Assembly: GCA_019309545.1 (NCBI GenBank)
Contig: JAFDGA010000011.1
Coordinates: 1-57,491 of the forward strand
Reading direction: 5' to 3'
Length of the DNA stretch: 57,491 nucleotides
Source: Deltaproteobacteria bacterium
GTDB taxonomy: Bacteria; Desulfobacterota; Desulfobaccia; Desulfobaccales; Desulfobaccaceae
Shown here: positions 42,635-51,846 of the stretch, one piece after another
Layout of the letters: every line of letters starts with the position of its first letter
How positions within the stretch are numbered: the first letter of the stretch is position 1
Made by a program: the position numbers and the translations under genes
The notes under the pieces: model-generated
Seen by the model: only the letters and a program-made list of their open reading frames with translations
Database searches by the model: none
What the model was told of the DNA's origin: nothing

Positions 42635-45304
42635 ATGTTGAGAAAAATCCGTCTCAAGTTCTTATTGTTATTAACTCTGACTTTGGTTTCGATAGCCTTT
42701 GTATTGCCTTCCTTTACCAGCCGGTTGCCGGGATGGTGGGAAACTTACGTGGGCAGGGGTCTAAACCTGGGGCTTGATTTAAAAGGCGGCATGCATCTCA
42801 TCCTGCAAGTGGATGTGGAGCAGGCGGTGCAGAATTTTCTGTCCATGAGTTCTCAGGACCTGAAAGAACTCGGTGAAAAACGGGGCTTAAGTCTGCAGAT
42901 CGGGGCAGTCTCCCCGGAGACTCTGGCGGTTACCCTCCTGAATAAAGATGAACAGGCGGTTTTTAACCGCTTGCTCAAAGAGGAGTTCAGTCAACTAGAG
43001 GTCAAAAGCACCGAGCGGGAAGGGACCAGCGTCAAATATCTGCTAGCCATGCGGGAAAGCGCCCGGGAAGAATTGGAAAAGCGCACCCAGGCCCAGAGCC
43101 TGGAGGTGCTGCGCAACCGTATTGACCAATTCGGGGTCCGGGAGCCGGTGATTGCCCCGCAGACTATCCTGGGGGCCTATCAGATCGTGGTCCAGCTCCC
43201 TGGCATCCAGGACCCGCAGCGGGCCATGGACCTGATTGGCAAGACCGCCCAACTGGAATTTAAACTGGTCGATGATCAGGCTCAGGTTAATTTAGAAGAA
43301 TTGGTTGAGCAGGCTCTGGCCGACGGCCGCTTAAAGCCAGGCTATAGCAGCGACGAACTTAACCGAGTCTTAGCAGATAAGATTCCCCCTGGCGATGAAA
43401 TCTACAAATGGAAACGCATCGATCGCCAGACCGGCAGCATTAAATGGACCCCGCTGTTGCTGGAAAAGAAAGTGCTGCTCACCGGGGCCGCCATTAAAGG
43501 GGCCCGGGTGCGCTATGGCGAGTATAATGAGCCGGAAGTCTTAGTCGATTTTAACCGTCAGGGAGCCCGGCGGTTCGATCAGATTACTGGGGCCAATGTC
43601 AAACGCCGGTTAGCCATCATCCTGGATGACGTAGTGCAATCGGCCCCGGTAATCCAGGAAAGAATCTCCGGTGGTACCTGTCAGATCACCGGCTCCTTTA
43701 CGCCCGAAGAGGCTTCTGACCTGGCCATCGTGCTGCGCGCCGGGGCCTTGCCGGCCAGCGTCAAGATCGTCCAGGATATCACCGTTGGCCCCACCTTAGG
43801 GTTGGACTCCATCCACAAAGGGATTTTCTCTGGGCTTTTAGGAACCTTTCTGGTGGTATTGTTCATGTTTATTTATTACCGGATATCCGGTCTGGTGGCC
43901 AACTATGCCCTGATCCTGAACCTGATCATGATCTTGGGTGCCCTATCCCTGTTTAATGCCACCCTGACCCTGCCTGGCATTGCCGGGATCATCCTTTCGG
44001 TGGGCATGGCGGTGGACTCCAACGTGCTCATCTATGAACGTATGCGAGAGGAGTTTCACGCCGGCAAGCCTTTAAAGTCCGGGATTGACGGGGGTTATGA
44101 CAAGGCCTTTTGGACCATTATCGACTCCCATGTTACCACTCTGATTACCGCCCTGGCGCTGTTTTTGTTTGGCACCGGGCCTATCAAAGGCTTCGCCGTC
44201 ACCCTCAGCCTCGGCGTCACCCTCAACCTGTTTACCGCACTGTTCGGCACCCGGGTGGTCTATGACTACCTGCTGATCAAACGTTGGCTCCAAAAACTAT
44301 ATTTTATGGAATTTTTCAAACGACCGCATATCAATTTTCTTGGCTATCGGAAATTTGCCTTTGGGTTTTCCGCCTTGATCTGTTTATTGGGTCTGTTTGC
44401 CTTTGTCCAGCTTTGCCGTGGGCACGGCAATCTGGGAGTCGATTTCGCGGGCGGGGCCATGGTGCAGTTTAAAGCTCAAAAGCCCTTTACGGTGAGTGAA
44501 GTGCGCCAGGCCATGGACCAAAAAGGCTGGGGACAGGCGGAGATTCAGTCCATCGAGGGCGGCCGCGGCCTGATGGTCAAGTTAAAAAAATCTAACGAGT
44601 CGGTAGGCCGGATGGCTGAGGATATCGGCGCGGTACTCAACCAGAGTCTGCCCGGCAATAATTTCAAGATCGAAGGCACTTCCGAGATCGGGGCTTCGGT
44701 CAGCAAATATTTACGCAATCGGGCGCTATTGGCCATTGGCATTTCCCTGATCGGCATCATCCTTTATCTGGCCTGGCGTTTTGAATTAATCTTCGGGATC
44801 GCCGCGGCCATCGCTACTTTTCATGATGTCCTGGCCGTATTAGGGATTTTTTACCTATTAAATAAAGAGATTTCCCTCTTGGTGGTCACTGCGCTGCTTA
44901 CCCTGGGCGGTTACTCCCTCACCGACACCGTGGTGGTCTTTGATCGCATCCGGGAAAACCTGGCCCGGCGGCGGGAAAATTTGTATAATACCATTAATAA
45001 CAGCATCAACGAGGTCTTAAGCCGGACTATCATCACCTCCCTTACTGTTATTCTGGTGCTGGTAGCCCTGCTCTTCTTCGGGGGCGTGGTAATCCACGAT
45101 TTTGCCCTGGCGCTGTTGATCGGCGTGATCGTCGGCTCCTATTCCTCGGTCTTTGTAGCCAGCCCGATCATCTATGGCTGGCGCCAGGAAAGCAAGAAGG
45201 TGACAGTCAAAAAGGAAAAGGTCATCGAACTGGCGGCCCAGAAACAGAAAAAGGCCCAGAAGCGGGAAACCGCCAACCGCCGTAAGAAAGGCTCACGGCG
45301 TTAG
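42635..45304 (+). CDS. secDF: fused protein translocase subunit SecDF
   Basis: The 889-residue protein joins SecD (about 1-550) and SecF (from about Met558). The SecD half has the membrane helix, GLDLKGGMHLILQVDV (D1 motif), a long periplasmic domain and six-helix RND motifs (AILDDVVQSAPVI; ISGGTCQITGSFTPEEASDL; AVDSNVLIYERMREE). The SecF half begins FKRPHINFLGYRK and has VDFAGGAMVQFK, RFELIFGIAAAIATFHDVL and SLTDTVVVFDRIREN. It uses proton motive force to complete Sec export. The linker is LIKRWLQKLYFMEFFKRPHI. A Lys-rich tail follows. Confidence 0.95.
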   Translation: MLRKIRLKFLLLLTLTLVSIAFVLPSFTSRLPGWWETYVGRGLNLGLDLKGGMHLILQVDVEQAVQNFLSMSSQDLKELGEKRGLSLQIGAVSPETLAVTLLNKDEQAVFNRLLKEEFSQLEVKSTEREGTSVKYLLAMRESAREELEKRTQAQSLEVLRNRIDQFGVREPVIAPQTILGAYQIVVQLPGIQDPQRAMDLIGKTAQLEFKLVDDQAQVNLEELVEQALADGRLKPGYSSDELNRVLADKIPPGDEIYKWKRIDRQTGSIKWTPLLLEKKVLLTGAAIKGARVRYGEYNEPEVLVDFNRQGARRFDQITGANVKRRLAIILDDVVQSAPVIQERISGGTCQITGSFTPEEASDLAIVLRAGALPASVKIVQDITVGPTLGLDSIHKGIFSGLLGTFLVVLFMFIYYRISGLVANYALILNLIMILGALSLFNATLTLPGIAGIILSVGMAVDSNVLIYERMREEFHAGKPLKSGIDGGYDKAFWTIIDSHVTTLITALALFLFGTGPIKGFAVTLSLGVTLNLFTALFGTRVVYDYLLIKRWLQKLYFMEFFKRPHINFLGYRKFAFGFSALICLLGLFAFVQLCRGHGNLGVDFAGGAMVQFKAQKPFTVSEVRQAMDQKGWGQAEIQSIEGGRGLMVKLKKSNESVGRMAEDIGAVLNQSLPGNNFKIEGTSEIGASVSKYLRNRALLAIGISLIGIILYLAWRFELIFGIAAAIATFHDVLAVLGIFYLLNKEISLLVVTALLTLGGYSLTDTVVVFDRIRENLARRRENLYNTINNSINEVLSRTIITSLTVILVLVALLFFGGVVIHDFALALLIGVIVGSYSSVFVASPIIYGWRQESKKVTVKKEKVIELAAQKQKKAQKRETANRRKKGSRR

Positions 45305-45308
45305 ACCG

Positions 45309-46142
45309 ATGTCACCTGTCAAAGCGCTGGTCCTCTATGGCTACGGCTTGAACTGTGATTATGAGACCCAGTTTGCCCTGGCCCAGGCCGGGGCCGAGGC
45401 CATACGGGTGCATGTCAACGAACTGGTATCCGGCGAGGCGCGGCTCACTGATTTTCATCTACTGGCCTTGGTGGGCGGCTTTAGCTGGGGCGATGATCAC
45501 GGCGCCGGGGTCATTCTGGGGCTGCGGCTGAAGCTGGCCTTACAATCCGAGGTGGTTGACTTCATTCAGGCCGGGAAACTGATCCTGGGCATCTGCAACG
45601 GTTTCCAGGTGCTGGTCAACATGGGCTTGCTGCCCGGCTTGGGCGGACGCTACGATCAGCGCCAGGTAGCTTTTATTCCCAACGATTGCGGCAACTTCCG
45701 GGATGCTTGGGTGCATCTCCGGGTCAACCCCGAGCGTTCGGTGTTTACCCGTGGCATCAATCATCTGGAATTGCCGGTGCGCCACGGCGAGGGCAAGTTT
45801 TTTGCTCCCTCGGATATTCTGGCCGAACTATTTGCCGGGGAACTAGTAGTCTTGCAATATGCAAACCGGGCGGGTGAACTGGCCCACGGACGCTTTCCGG
45901 ACAATCCCAATGGCTCCCTGGGCGATATCGCCGGCATCTGCGATCCCACCGGCCGGGTCCTGGGTCTGATGCCTCACCCTGAGGCCCATATCAGCTTCGT
46001 CCAACATCCGACCTGGACCCGCCAGAAAGAAACTTGGCGGCGGCAGCATCAACCCCCTCCCCATCTGGAAGGGGCCGGCATGCAATTATTCCGCAACGCG
46101 GTTAATTATCTGGAGGAAACCTTTACCGCCTCCCCGGCCTGA
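45309..46142 (+). CDS. purQ: phosphoribosylformylglycinamidine synthase, glutaminase subunit PurQ
   Basis: The 277-residue class I glutamine amidotransferase has the nucleophile in LILGICNGFQ (Cys96), GGFSWGDDHGAG, and the catalytic His-Glu in MPHPEAH. PurQ supplies ammonia to PurL for the fourth step of purine synthesis. The N-terminal LVLYGYGLNCDYET is typical. PurL and PurS are not in the window. It follows secDF by 4 nt. The downstream gap (46143-46230) separates it from the convergent apgM gene. Confidence 0.94.
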   Translation: MSPVKALVLYGYGLNCDYETQFALAQAGAEAIRVHVNELVSGEARLTDFHLLALVGGFSWGDDHGAGVILGLRLKLALQSEVVDFIQAGKLILGICNGFQVLVNMGLLPGLGGRYDQRQVAFIPNDCGNFRDAWVHLRVNPERSVFTRGINHLELPVRHGEGKFFAPSDILAELFAGELVVLQYANRAGELAHGRFPDNPNGSLGDIAGICDPTGRVLGLMPHPEAHISFVQHPTWTRQKETWRRQHQPPPHLEGAGMQLFRNAVNYLEETFTASPA

Positions 46143-46183
46143 TCTCATCGATAAGGCTCGTCCTACCCACCGTTAATGCCCTT

Positions 46184-46201
46184 ATACCGATTAGCTTTCA
46201 A
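46184..46201. repeat. 18-bp repeat ATACCGATTAGCTTTCAA, copy 1
   Basis: The 18-mer ATACCGATTAGCTTTCAA occurs here and again exactly at 50664-50681. The flanks differ. Both copies lie between genes. Confidence 0.6.
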
Positions 46202-46230
46202 TGCTTAATAAAAAGGGGGGGGAACCTGCC

Positions 46231-47439
46231 CTAAGATTTTTGGACGACCAAGCGTTCCAGCAGGATCTCGGCCCGATCGAGAAACAGGCCGGTAGCTTGG
46301 GCGCTGAATTCATCAAAGCCCCGGGGCTGACTGCTTCGGGCCTGACGGGAGTCATAGATGGTAAAGGGCACCGGCTCGGTGGTATGGGTCCGCACCCGGA
46401 CGGGAGTGCGATGGTCGGGGAGCAGCAGAATCCGATGCACCCCCAAGGAGGCCAGTCCTGCCCGCATGGGGCCCACCACCTGGCGGTCGAAGTCTTCAAT
46501 GGCCTTGAGCTTATCGGTCAATTCCCCGCTATGGCCGGCTTCATCCGGAGCCTCGACATGCAAATAAACCAGATCCAGAGTTTCCAAGGCCTGTAAGGCC
46601 GCGGCTACCTTGCCGGCGTAATTGGTATCCAGGTAGCCGGTGGCCCCAGGGACCTGAACCGGACGCAAGCCAGCATAGATGCCCAGGCCGCGCATTAGAT
46701 CCACCGCAGAAATGACTGCGCCCTGGAGACCGAAACGTTCCTTCAAAGTGGGCATTTGTGGGGCTTGCCCCTGCCCCCAGAGCCAGATCGAGTTGCCAGG
46801 CTTCAGACCCCGTTCCTGACGCTGACGATTGATGGGATGCTCCGCCAATAACGGCCACGAGGCCTTGACCAGATCCAGCACTGGCTTCTCTGGCCCTTTG
46901 CCGGCCAGATAGTCCCGGACGCTCTGGCCGGTGAGATCGTGGGGCGGATAAGTGCGCCAGTTATCCTGTCCTCCCTGCCAGACCAGCAGATGACGATAGC
47001 TCACCCCCGGGTAAAAGCGCCGGGTGGTATTCCCCAGATGTTGATTGATGGTGACGATCAGCTCCCGGGCCTCTTCGCTGCTGATATGCCCGGCGCTATA
47101 ATCCTCCATCAAGATGTCGCCGCCCGGGGCATGGCGCAGGGTGACCAAGTTGCAGCGAAAGGCCACCTCCTCCGGTTTCAGATAGACCCCCATACTGGCT
47201 GCTTCAAGGGGGGCCCGGCCGGTATGGTAGCGGCCTGGATCATAGCCCATGATGGCCATATTGGCTACATCGCTGCCGGGTTCCATTCCTGGCGGGATGG
47301 TGCGCACCAGTCCCAGTTCGCCATGGGTGGCCAAAAAATCCATATTCGGGGTCGGCGCTGCCTGCAGCGGAGTTTGCCCCTCTAATTCCGGCAGGGGATA
47401 ATCCCCCATACCGTCGCCGATCAGGATTACATATTTCAT
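46231..47439 (-). CDS. 2,3-bisphosphoglycerate-independent phosphoglycerate mutase-like protein (proposed homoserine kinase type)
   Basis: The 402-residue alkaline-phosphatase-superfamily protein has IGDGMGDYPLPELEGQTPLQ (metal Asp9), PGSDVANMAIMGYDP (Ser56 nucleophile) and HVEAPDEAGHSG, with LPDHRTPVRVRTHT near the C terminus. The apgM family is aPGM in archaea; a branch has been proposed as homoserine kinase where it lies with homoserine dehydrogenase. Here hom is the adjacent minus-strand gene, which favours homoserine phosphorylation, although no thrB or thrC is seen. The RBS GAGGG lies before ATG 47439. Confidence 0.82.
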   Translation of the reverse strand: MKYVILIGDGMGDYPLPELEGQTPLQAAPTPNMDFLATHGELGLVRTIPPGMEPGSDVANMAIMGYDPGRYHTGRAPLEAASMGVYLKPEEVAFRCNLVTLRHAPGGDILMEDYSAGHISSEEARELIVTINQHLGNTTRRFYPGVSYRHLLVWQGGQDNWRTYPPHDLTGQSVRDYLAGKGPEKPVLDLVKASWPLLAEHPINRQRQERGLKPGNSIWLWGQGQAPQMPTLKERFGLQGAVISAVDLMRGLGIYAGLRPVQVPGATGYLDTNYAGKVAAALQALETLDLVYLHVEAPDEAGHSGELTDKLKAIEDFDRQVVGPMRAGLASLGVHRILLLPDHRTPVRVRTHTTEPVPFTIYDSRQARSSQPRGFDEFSAQATGLFLDRAEILLERLVVQKS

Positions 47440-47545
47440 TTAACCCTCAGGTCACGATTAGCTCTGGTTGGTGATTTGGTTTAAGTCATCCTGTTATTTC
47501 ATTGGCAGCGCGCTTTTTTATGAATGTTTCGGTGCCACCAAAGGC

Positions 47546-47653
47546 TCAGTTAAAATTATCAGGGACTTTTTCCATTATTTCATCTACCGTAACTTTCTTT
47601 GCATCAAGCCCTTGGGTAAAATTATCAATCTTGCGGGCAGCTAGCAAAGGCTC
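47546..47653 (-). pseudogene. possible gene remnant between apgM and hom
   Basis: On the minus strand a 35-codon frame ([20 protein letters not shown], then VTVDEIMEKVPDNFN, stop 47546) has protein-like composition but no good start and begins inside the hom stop. It looks like the tail of a small gene, perhaps an antitoxin, but I cannot name it. Confidence 0.25.
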
Positions 47654-48977
47654 AGATCTGGGCGGAATCAAGACCAGGATCTTCAATCCGTAAGAGCACG
47701 GTCTTTTGACTGATCTCGGGCAGTTGGTCAATTTCGGCTAAGGCCTGGTTGACATCGGCTTCGCGGGCCTCATGAGTAATCATCACGATCGGCACCGATT
47801 CCTGCAACCCTCGACCCTTTTGAATCACGGCGGCAATGCTGATCTGGTTTTTACCCAATATTCCAGATACTTGGGAAAGAACCCCGGGGCGGTCCTGGGC
47901 CGCAAAGCGAAAATAGTAATTGGTGACCAGATCGTCCAGGGGTTTGATCACCCGTCTTCTCTGGCTGAAATTTTCAATGCCCAAAGGCGGCATGCGCCTC
48001 TTAATGCCGTGGGTCAGATTGCGGGCCAGCTCAATCAGATCAGCGACTACAGCACTGGCAGTGGACATCATCCCGGCCCCTTGCCCATAGAGCAGAATGG
48101 GACCGACAGCATCCCCGATGATGTATACGGCGTTGTAAGGGCCGTTGACATTGGCCAGGATATGATCCACCGGAATCATGGTGGGATGAACCCGGGCCTC
48201 CACACGCTGGCCATCATCTCGGGTAATAGCCAATAGCTTGATCTGATAGCCGAACTCTCGGGCAAACTGCAGATCCACCAACTCAAGTTCAGAAATGCCC
48301 TCTACGGCAATGGCGGTAAAATCGATCGGAGCCCCATAAGCGAGAGCCATCAGAATGGCCAGTTTATGGGCGGTATCAATACCTTCGACATCCAGAGTGG
48401 GATCGGCTTCGGCATAACCTTGATCTTGCGCCTCTTGTAGGGCCTGCTGAAAGGAGGCGGCCTCGGTCGACATGCGAGTCAGGATATAATTGGCGGTGCC
48501 ATTTAAGATGCCAAACATTTCCTTAATGCGATTGGCCGCCAGTCCCTGGCGCAGAGAAAGAATCATCGGGATCCCCCCGCCGACACTGCCCTCGAAGGCC
48601 ACCTCCACCCCGGCCTGGGCCGCGGCCTGGAAAATCTCGTTGCCATGCAAGGCCAACAGGTGTTTGTTGGCAGTGACCACGTGTTTACCCCGGGCAATAG
48701 CGGCCATCACCAGTTCCCGGGCCGCGTCAACGCCGCCGATTAGTTCAACCACGATATCAATCTCGGGATCATCGAGGATGTCCCGAACCTGGCTAGTCAA
48801 AAGCCGGGGATCAAGCTGAACCGGTCGGGGTCTCTCGAGGTCCAGATCTGCCACTTTCCTCAGGATCAGCGGGGCCCCCAGACGCTGGTGGAAGCGATTG
48901 CCACTTTCGGTGAGCAGACGCGCCACTCCACACCCGACCGTGCCCAAGCCAATAATCCCCACCTGGACGGGTTTCAC
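47652..48977 (-). CDS. hom: homoserine dehydrogenase
   Basis: The 441-residue protein has an N-terminal NAD(P)-binding fold ([17 protein letters not shown]), the catalytic domain with [11 protein letters not shown] and [18 protein letters not shown], and a C-terminal ACT domain ([20 protein letters not shown]). The ACT domain is the usual site for threonine feedback. It reduces aspartate semialdehyde to homoserine for threonine and methionine synthesis. Its start overlaps the stop of the aminotransferase gene (ATGA), and apgM lies downstream. Confidence 0.95.
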   Translation of the reverse strand: MKPVQVGIIGLGTVGCGVARLLTESGNRFHQRLGAPLILRKVADLDLERPRPVQLDPRLLTSQVRDILDDPEIDIVVELIGGVDAARELVMAAIARGKHVVTANKHLLALHGNEIFQAAAQAGVEVAFEGSVGGGIPMILSLRQGLAANRIKEMFGILNGTANYILTRMSTEAASFQQALQEAQDQGYAEADPTLDVEGIDTAHKLAILMALAYGAPIDFTAIAVEGISELELVDLQFAREFGYQIKLLAITRDDGQRVEARVHPTMIPVDHILANVNGPYNAVYIIGDAVGPILLYGQGAGMMSTASAVVADLIELARNLTHGIKRRMPPLGIENFSQRRRVIKPLDDLVTNYYFRFAAQDRPGVLSQVSGILGKNQISIAAVIQKGRGLQESVPIVMITHEAREADVNQALAEIDQLPEISQKTVLLRIEDPGLDSAQI

Positions 48978-50155
48978 TGCTTTTTCCCTTGCAAAACCTT
49001 TCTGAGACCACGAATCGCCTGGTTGATCCGGTGGACGTTTTCGACCAGGGCAAAGCGGACGTAGTCATCACCATATTCGCCGAACCCCAGGCCGGGAGAG
49101 ACGGCCACTTTGGCCTCCTGGATCAACATTTTACAAAATTCTACCGATTTCAGGTCCCGAAATTTCTTGGGAATCTTGGCCCAGACAAACATGGTCCCTT
49201 TGGGGGACTCCACCCGCCAGCCGATACGCTGTAGACCCCGGCACAGAGCATCACGTCGTTCTTTGTAAACATTGACGATCTCCTGGACCGGCTCATAGGG
49301 ACCGTTTAAGGCGATGATTCCGGCGATCTGGATGGGCTGAAAGACGCCATAATCCAGGTAGCTTTTGATGCGGGTCAAGGCATGCACCATCTTGGGGTTG
49401 CCCACAGTGAAGCCTAAACGCCAGCCCGGCATGCTGTAACTTTTGGAAAGCGAAAACAGTTCCACCCCGACTTCCTTGGCTCCTGGAATTTCCAGAAAAC
49501 TGGGGGCCACATAGCCGTCAAAGACCAGATCGGCATAAGCGAAGTCGTGGACGATCATAACATTGTATTCTTGCGCGTAAGCCACTACTTTTTCGAAAAA
49601 CTCCCGCTCGACCACCGCGGTAGTCGGATTATGGGGAAAAGAGATGATCAGCATCTTGGGCCGGGGCCGGATCAGCCGGGTGATGGTCACCAGATCCTCA
49701 AAGAAATCCCGTTCCGGATCGAGGGGGATGCTCACCAGGTCCCCGCCCGATATGACCACCGAATAAGCATGGATCGGATAGGTGGGGTTGGGCACCAAAA
49801 CCACCTCGCCAGGGCTGATAGTGGCCAATACCAAATGAGATAGCCCCTCCTTGGCCCCGATGGTGGCGATGGCTTCGGTTTCCGGGTCAATATCGACATT
49901 AAAGCGGCGTTTATACCAATCAGCAATGGCCCCCCGGAGTTTGGTAATGCCCCGGGAGGCCGAGTAACGATGGTTGTGAGCTTTTTGCGCCGCCTCGATC
50001 AGCTTGTCAACAATATGCTGGGGAGTGGGGAGATCAGGGTTGCCCATGCCCAGGTCGACGATGTCTTCCTGCCGCCGCCGGGCCTCCATTTTCAAAGCAT
50101 TGACGGTGGCGAAAACATACTCAGGCAACCGTTGCATGCGGGGAAATTCTTCCAT
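48974..50155 (-). CDS. class I aminotransferase (AlaC-like)
   Basis: The 393-residue fold-type-I PLP enzyme has [39 protein letters not shown] (Asn), and the Schiff-base Lys in [18 protein letters not shown]. The closest group is AlaC/YfdZ glutamate-pyruvate aminotransferases. In delta-type bacteria such a gene often precedes hom. AGGA before ATG 50155 supports the start. It is the first gene of the aminotransferase - hom - apgM operon. Confidence 0.88.
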   Translation of the reverse strand: MEEFPRMQRLPEYVFATVNALKMEARRRQEDIVDLGMGNPDLPTPQHIVDKLIEAAQKAHNHRYSASRGITKLRGAIADWYKRRFNVDIDPETEAIATIGAKEGLSHLVLATISPGEVVLVPNPTYPIHAYSVVISGGDLVSIPLDPERDFFEDLVTITRLIRPRPKMLIISFPHNPTTAVVEREFFEKVVAYAQEYNVMIVHDFAYADLVFDGYVAPSFLEIPGAKEVGVELFSLSKSYSMPGWRLGFTVGNPKMVHALTRIKSYLDYGVFQPIQIAGIIALNGPYEPVQEIVNVYKERRDALCRGLQRIGWRVESPKGTMFVWAKIPKKFRDLKSVEFCKMLIQEAKVAVSPGLGFGEYGDDYVRFALVENVHRINQAIRGLRKVLQGKKQ

Positions 50156-50400
50156 TGCGTTGTCCTTTAGGGCCGTCAGCGGCCGCCATAATTTTTTTGA
50201 ATTAATAATAATTACATCAAAAAACCCCGATTTGTCAAACTCATTGCTGGCTGCAATAAAATGTTAAACTTTTAGATAAGAAGAGAGGAAAATTTCCATG
50301 GCTGGATCAAATGACGGGTGAGGCTCAAAGTTGGCAGTGAGCCTGGAAATCTGGGCCGGATCGTATATCGACCCGGCCTAGACAGAATTAGAGGATGGCT

Positions 50401-50551
50401 CTAGTCCATTTCCAACATCTTCTTACCGCAGCACTCAGGTCGGGGCTCGCCTTTTTTTGGTTTCCTTATAGGCATTACACTGCGGGCAGTAATAGCGCAG
50501 GGTTTCCTCGTTCTTATCTGGTTGTTTCATTTTACAACCGCATTCACACAT
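50401..50551 (-). pseudogene. small zinc-ribbon protein gene with an A7 frameshift
   Basis: Minus strand, ATG 50551 with AGGA upstream. The frame encodes MCECGCKMKQPDK then YYCPQCNAYKET and KK, and stops after 38 codons at 50435. Skipping one base at the run of seven A (plus-strand T7, 50452-50458) opens the natural continuation GEPRPECCGKKMLEMD to a TAG at 50401. The product would be a four-plus-Cys zinc-ribbon protein of about 49 residues. Either a one-base insertion in the run, slippage at the run, or a sequencing error explains it. Confidence 0.6.
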
Positions 50552-50663
50552 GGGTTTTCCTGCTGAGCGGATTTTGGATGAGTAATAAATATATTATTAT
50601 TACAAACTGGTAATCAATAGGCTCCCAAGAAAAATTTTCCGGTTTTCTCTAGAATGGTCTCTA

Positions 50664-50681
50664 ATACCGATTAGCTTTCAA
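50664..50681. repeat. 18-bp repeat ATACCGATTAGCTTTCAA, copy 2
   Basis: Exact second copy of the 18-mer at 46184-46201. It lies 20 nt before a C-rich/G-rich inverted repeat of copy D. The gap 50156-50823 holds this, the zinc-ribbon gene, and no other gene. Confidence 0.6.
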
Positions 50682-50700
50682 ATGAGTAATTTTATCCTTT

Positions 50701-50765
50701 ATCCCCTCTCCCCCATTTGAGGGGTTGGGGATGCGGCAGGGGCTATCAGTCCCGGCCCCTCCCCA
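50701..50765. repeat. GC-rich intergenic repeat, copy D (right-half type)
   Basis: CCCCTCTCCCCCATTTGAGG and GGTTGGGGATG form an imperfect C/G inverted repeat like the right half of copy A (4326-4370). GGCCCCTCCCC follows. Confidence 0.4.
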
Positions 50766-50823
50766 ATTTGTCATTAATTTTGCTATCGAGAAGATTTTGG
50801 CAGCGATAGGGGGCTGGACAAGG

Positions 50824-51756
50824 TTAAGTAGCTAGTTCCAGCTGGAAAATTCCGTTTGGCGTCATACTGGCCTTAATGCCCAGCTGACCCAGAAGCTGGC
50901 TTAGCGACCGCCCCAACAACAATTCGGTGGCCGCAGCCGGGACCTCCCAGTCGTCGATTAACATCTGACGCAGATAATGATCGAAATGGAGAAGGTCAAA
51001 CAGAGTTTTGTGTACCTCTTCGCCGCCCTGCGGGAGTTCCCGCACCGCAGTCTCAAACAGGTCATAGGCACAACGCTGTTCGTGGGCTTCAATCAGTTCC
51101 CATAACTCAGGGAGATCTCCAAATAGCTGTTGGCGGCTGAGTGGAGTTTCCGACCGCGCCGGCTGTTCCTCTTCCTTCAGCCAACAGGCCTGGTCCCGAC
51201 ACTGTTGGGGGCGCTGATCATAGATCAGGCAGCGGTTCGGTTCTTCGCGATAGAACTGACACTGGCGAGTGCCGGGCAGGTGCCGGATCTTGAGGCGTTC
51301 CTCGGGCAGGGCGAACACCTCACCGCTCCGGGGCGAGGACACCCTTTCCCCTTTCCTCAAGGTATAAACATCCGTCCAGGTCAAGACATTGTTCTGAAAG
51401 AGATACAGATCGCTGGACATCAAGGTAGGGGTATGCCGCTGGCAACATTCGCCGCAACGGACGCACAGGCCCTCAGTGTTGCGTTTATGTTTTTTAGTGA
51501 TCTCCAGTAATTGATACCAACGGAAGCTTCTTTCAGGAACCCGCAGGTCATTCCACTCCCGGTATAAGCGTTGAAAATTGGCTTCCTGCTTAATCCGTGC
51601 CTCCAACTCTCGAAAACGCCCCGACTTGGGTTCCATCCCCAACAGCTCGGTAAAATATTCCTTCCAGAGACTGGCCATCACCTCACAACTACCCCGCTCC
51701 AACGCAGTAATGGGATTATCTCGGATTTTACCGGTGAATTTTCTGGTTTTTTCCAT
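50824..51756 (-). CDS. YkgJ-family cysteine cluster protein
   Basis: The 310-residue protein has the cysteine cluster LCVRCGECCQRH (C98, C101, C104, C105) and further cysteines (RQCQFY, NRCLIYDQRPQQCRDQAC), as in UPF0153/YkgJ proteins. These are thought to bind zinc or an Fe-S cluster; no function is established. The N-terminal helical part and C-terminal extension (DLLHFDHYLRQML...) are longer than in minimal YkgJ proteins. It lies downstream of glyS. The gap between them is a low-complexity T/G-rich stretch. Confidence 0.8.
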   Translation of the reverse strand: MEKTRKFTGKIRDNPITALERGSCEVMASLWKEYFTELLGMEPKSGRFRELEARIKQEANFQRLYREWNDLRVPERSFRWYQLLEITKKHKRNTEGLCVRCGECCQRHTPTLMSSDLYLFQNNVLTWTDVYTLRKGERVSSPRSGEVFALPEERLKIRHLPGTRQCQFYREEPNRCLIYDQRPQQCRDQACWLKEEEQPARSETPLSRQQLFGDLPELWELIEAHEQRCAYDLFETAVRELPQGGEEVHKTLFDLLHFDHYLRQMLIDDWEVPAAATELLLGRSLSQLLGQLGIKASMTPNGIFQLELAT

Positions 51757-51846
51757 CCAAATCCTCTTTCAGAAGTTGTTGGTTTTCGTTGGTGGTTTTG
51801 GTTGTTGGTTTTTTTCTATAGAAAACCGCAAGCCGAAAACTATCAT

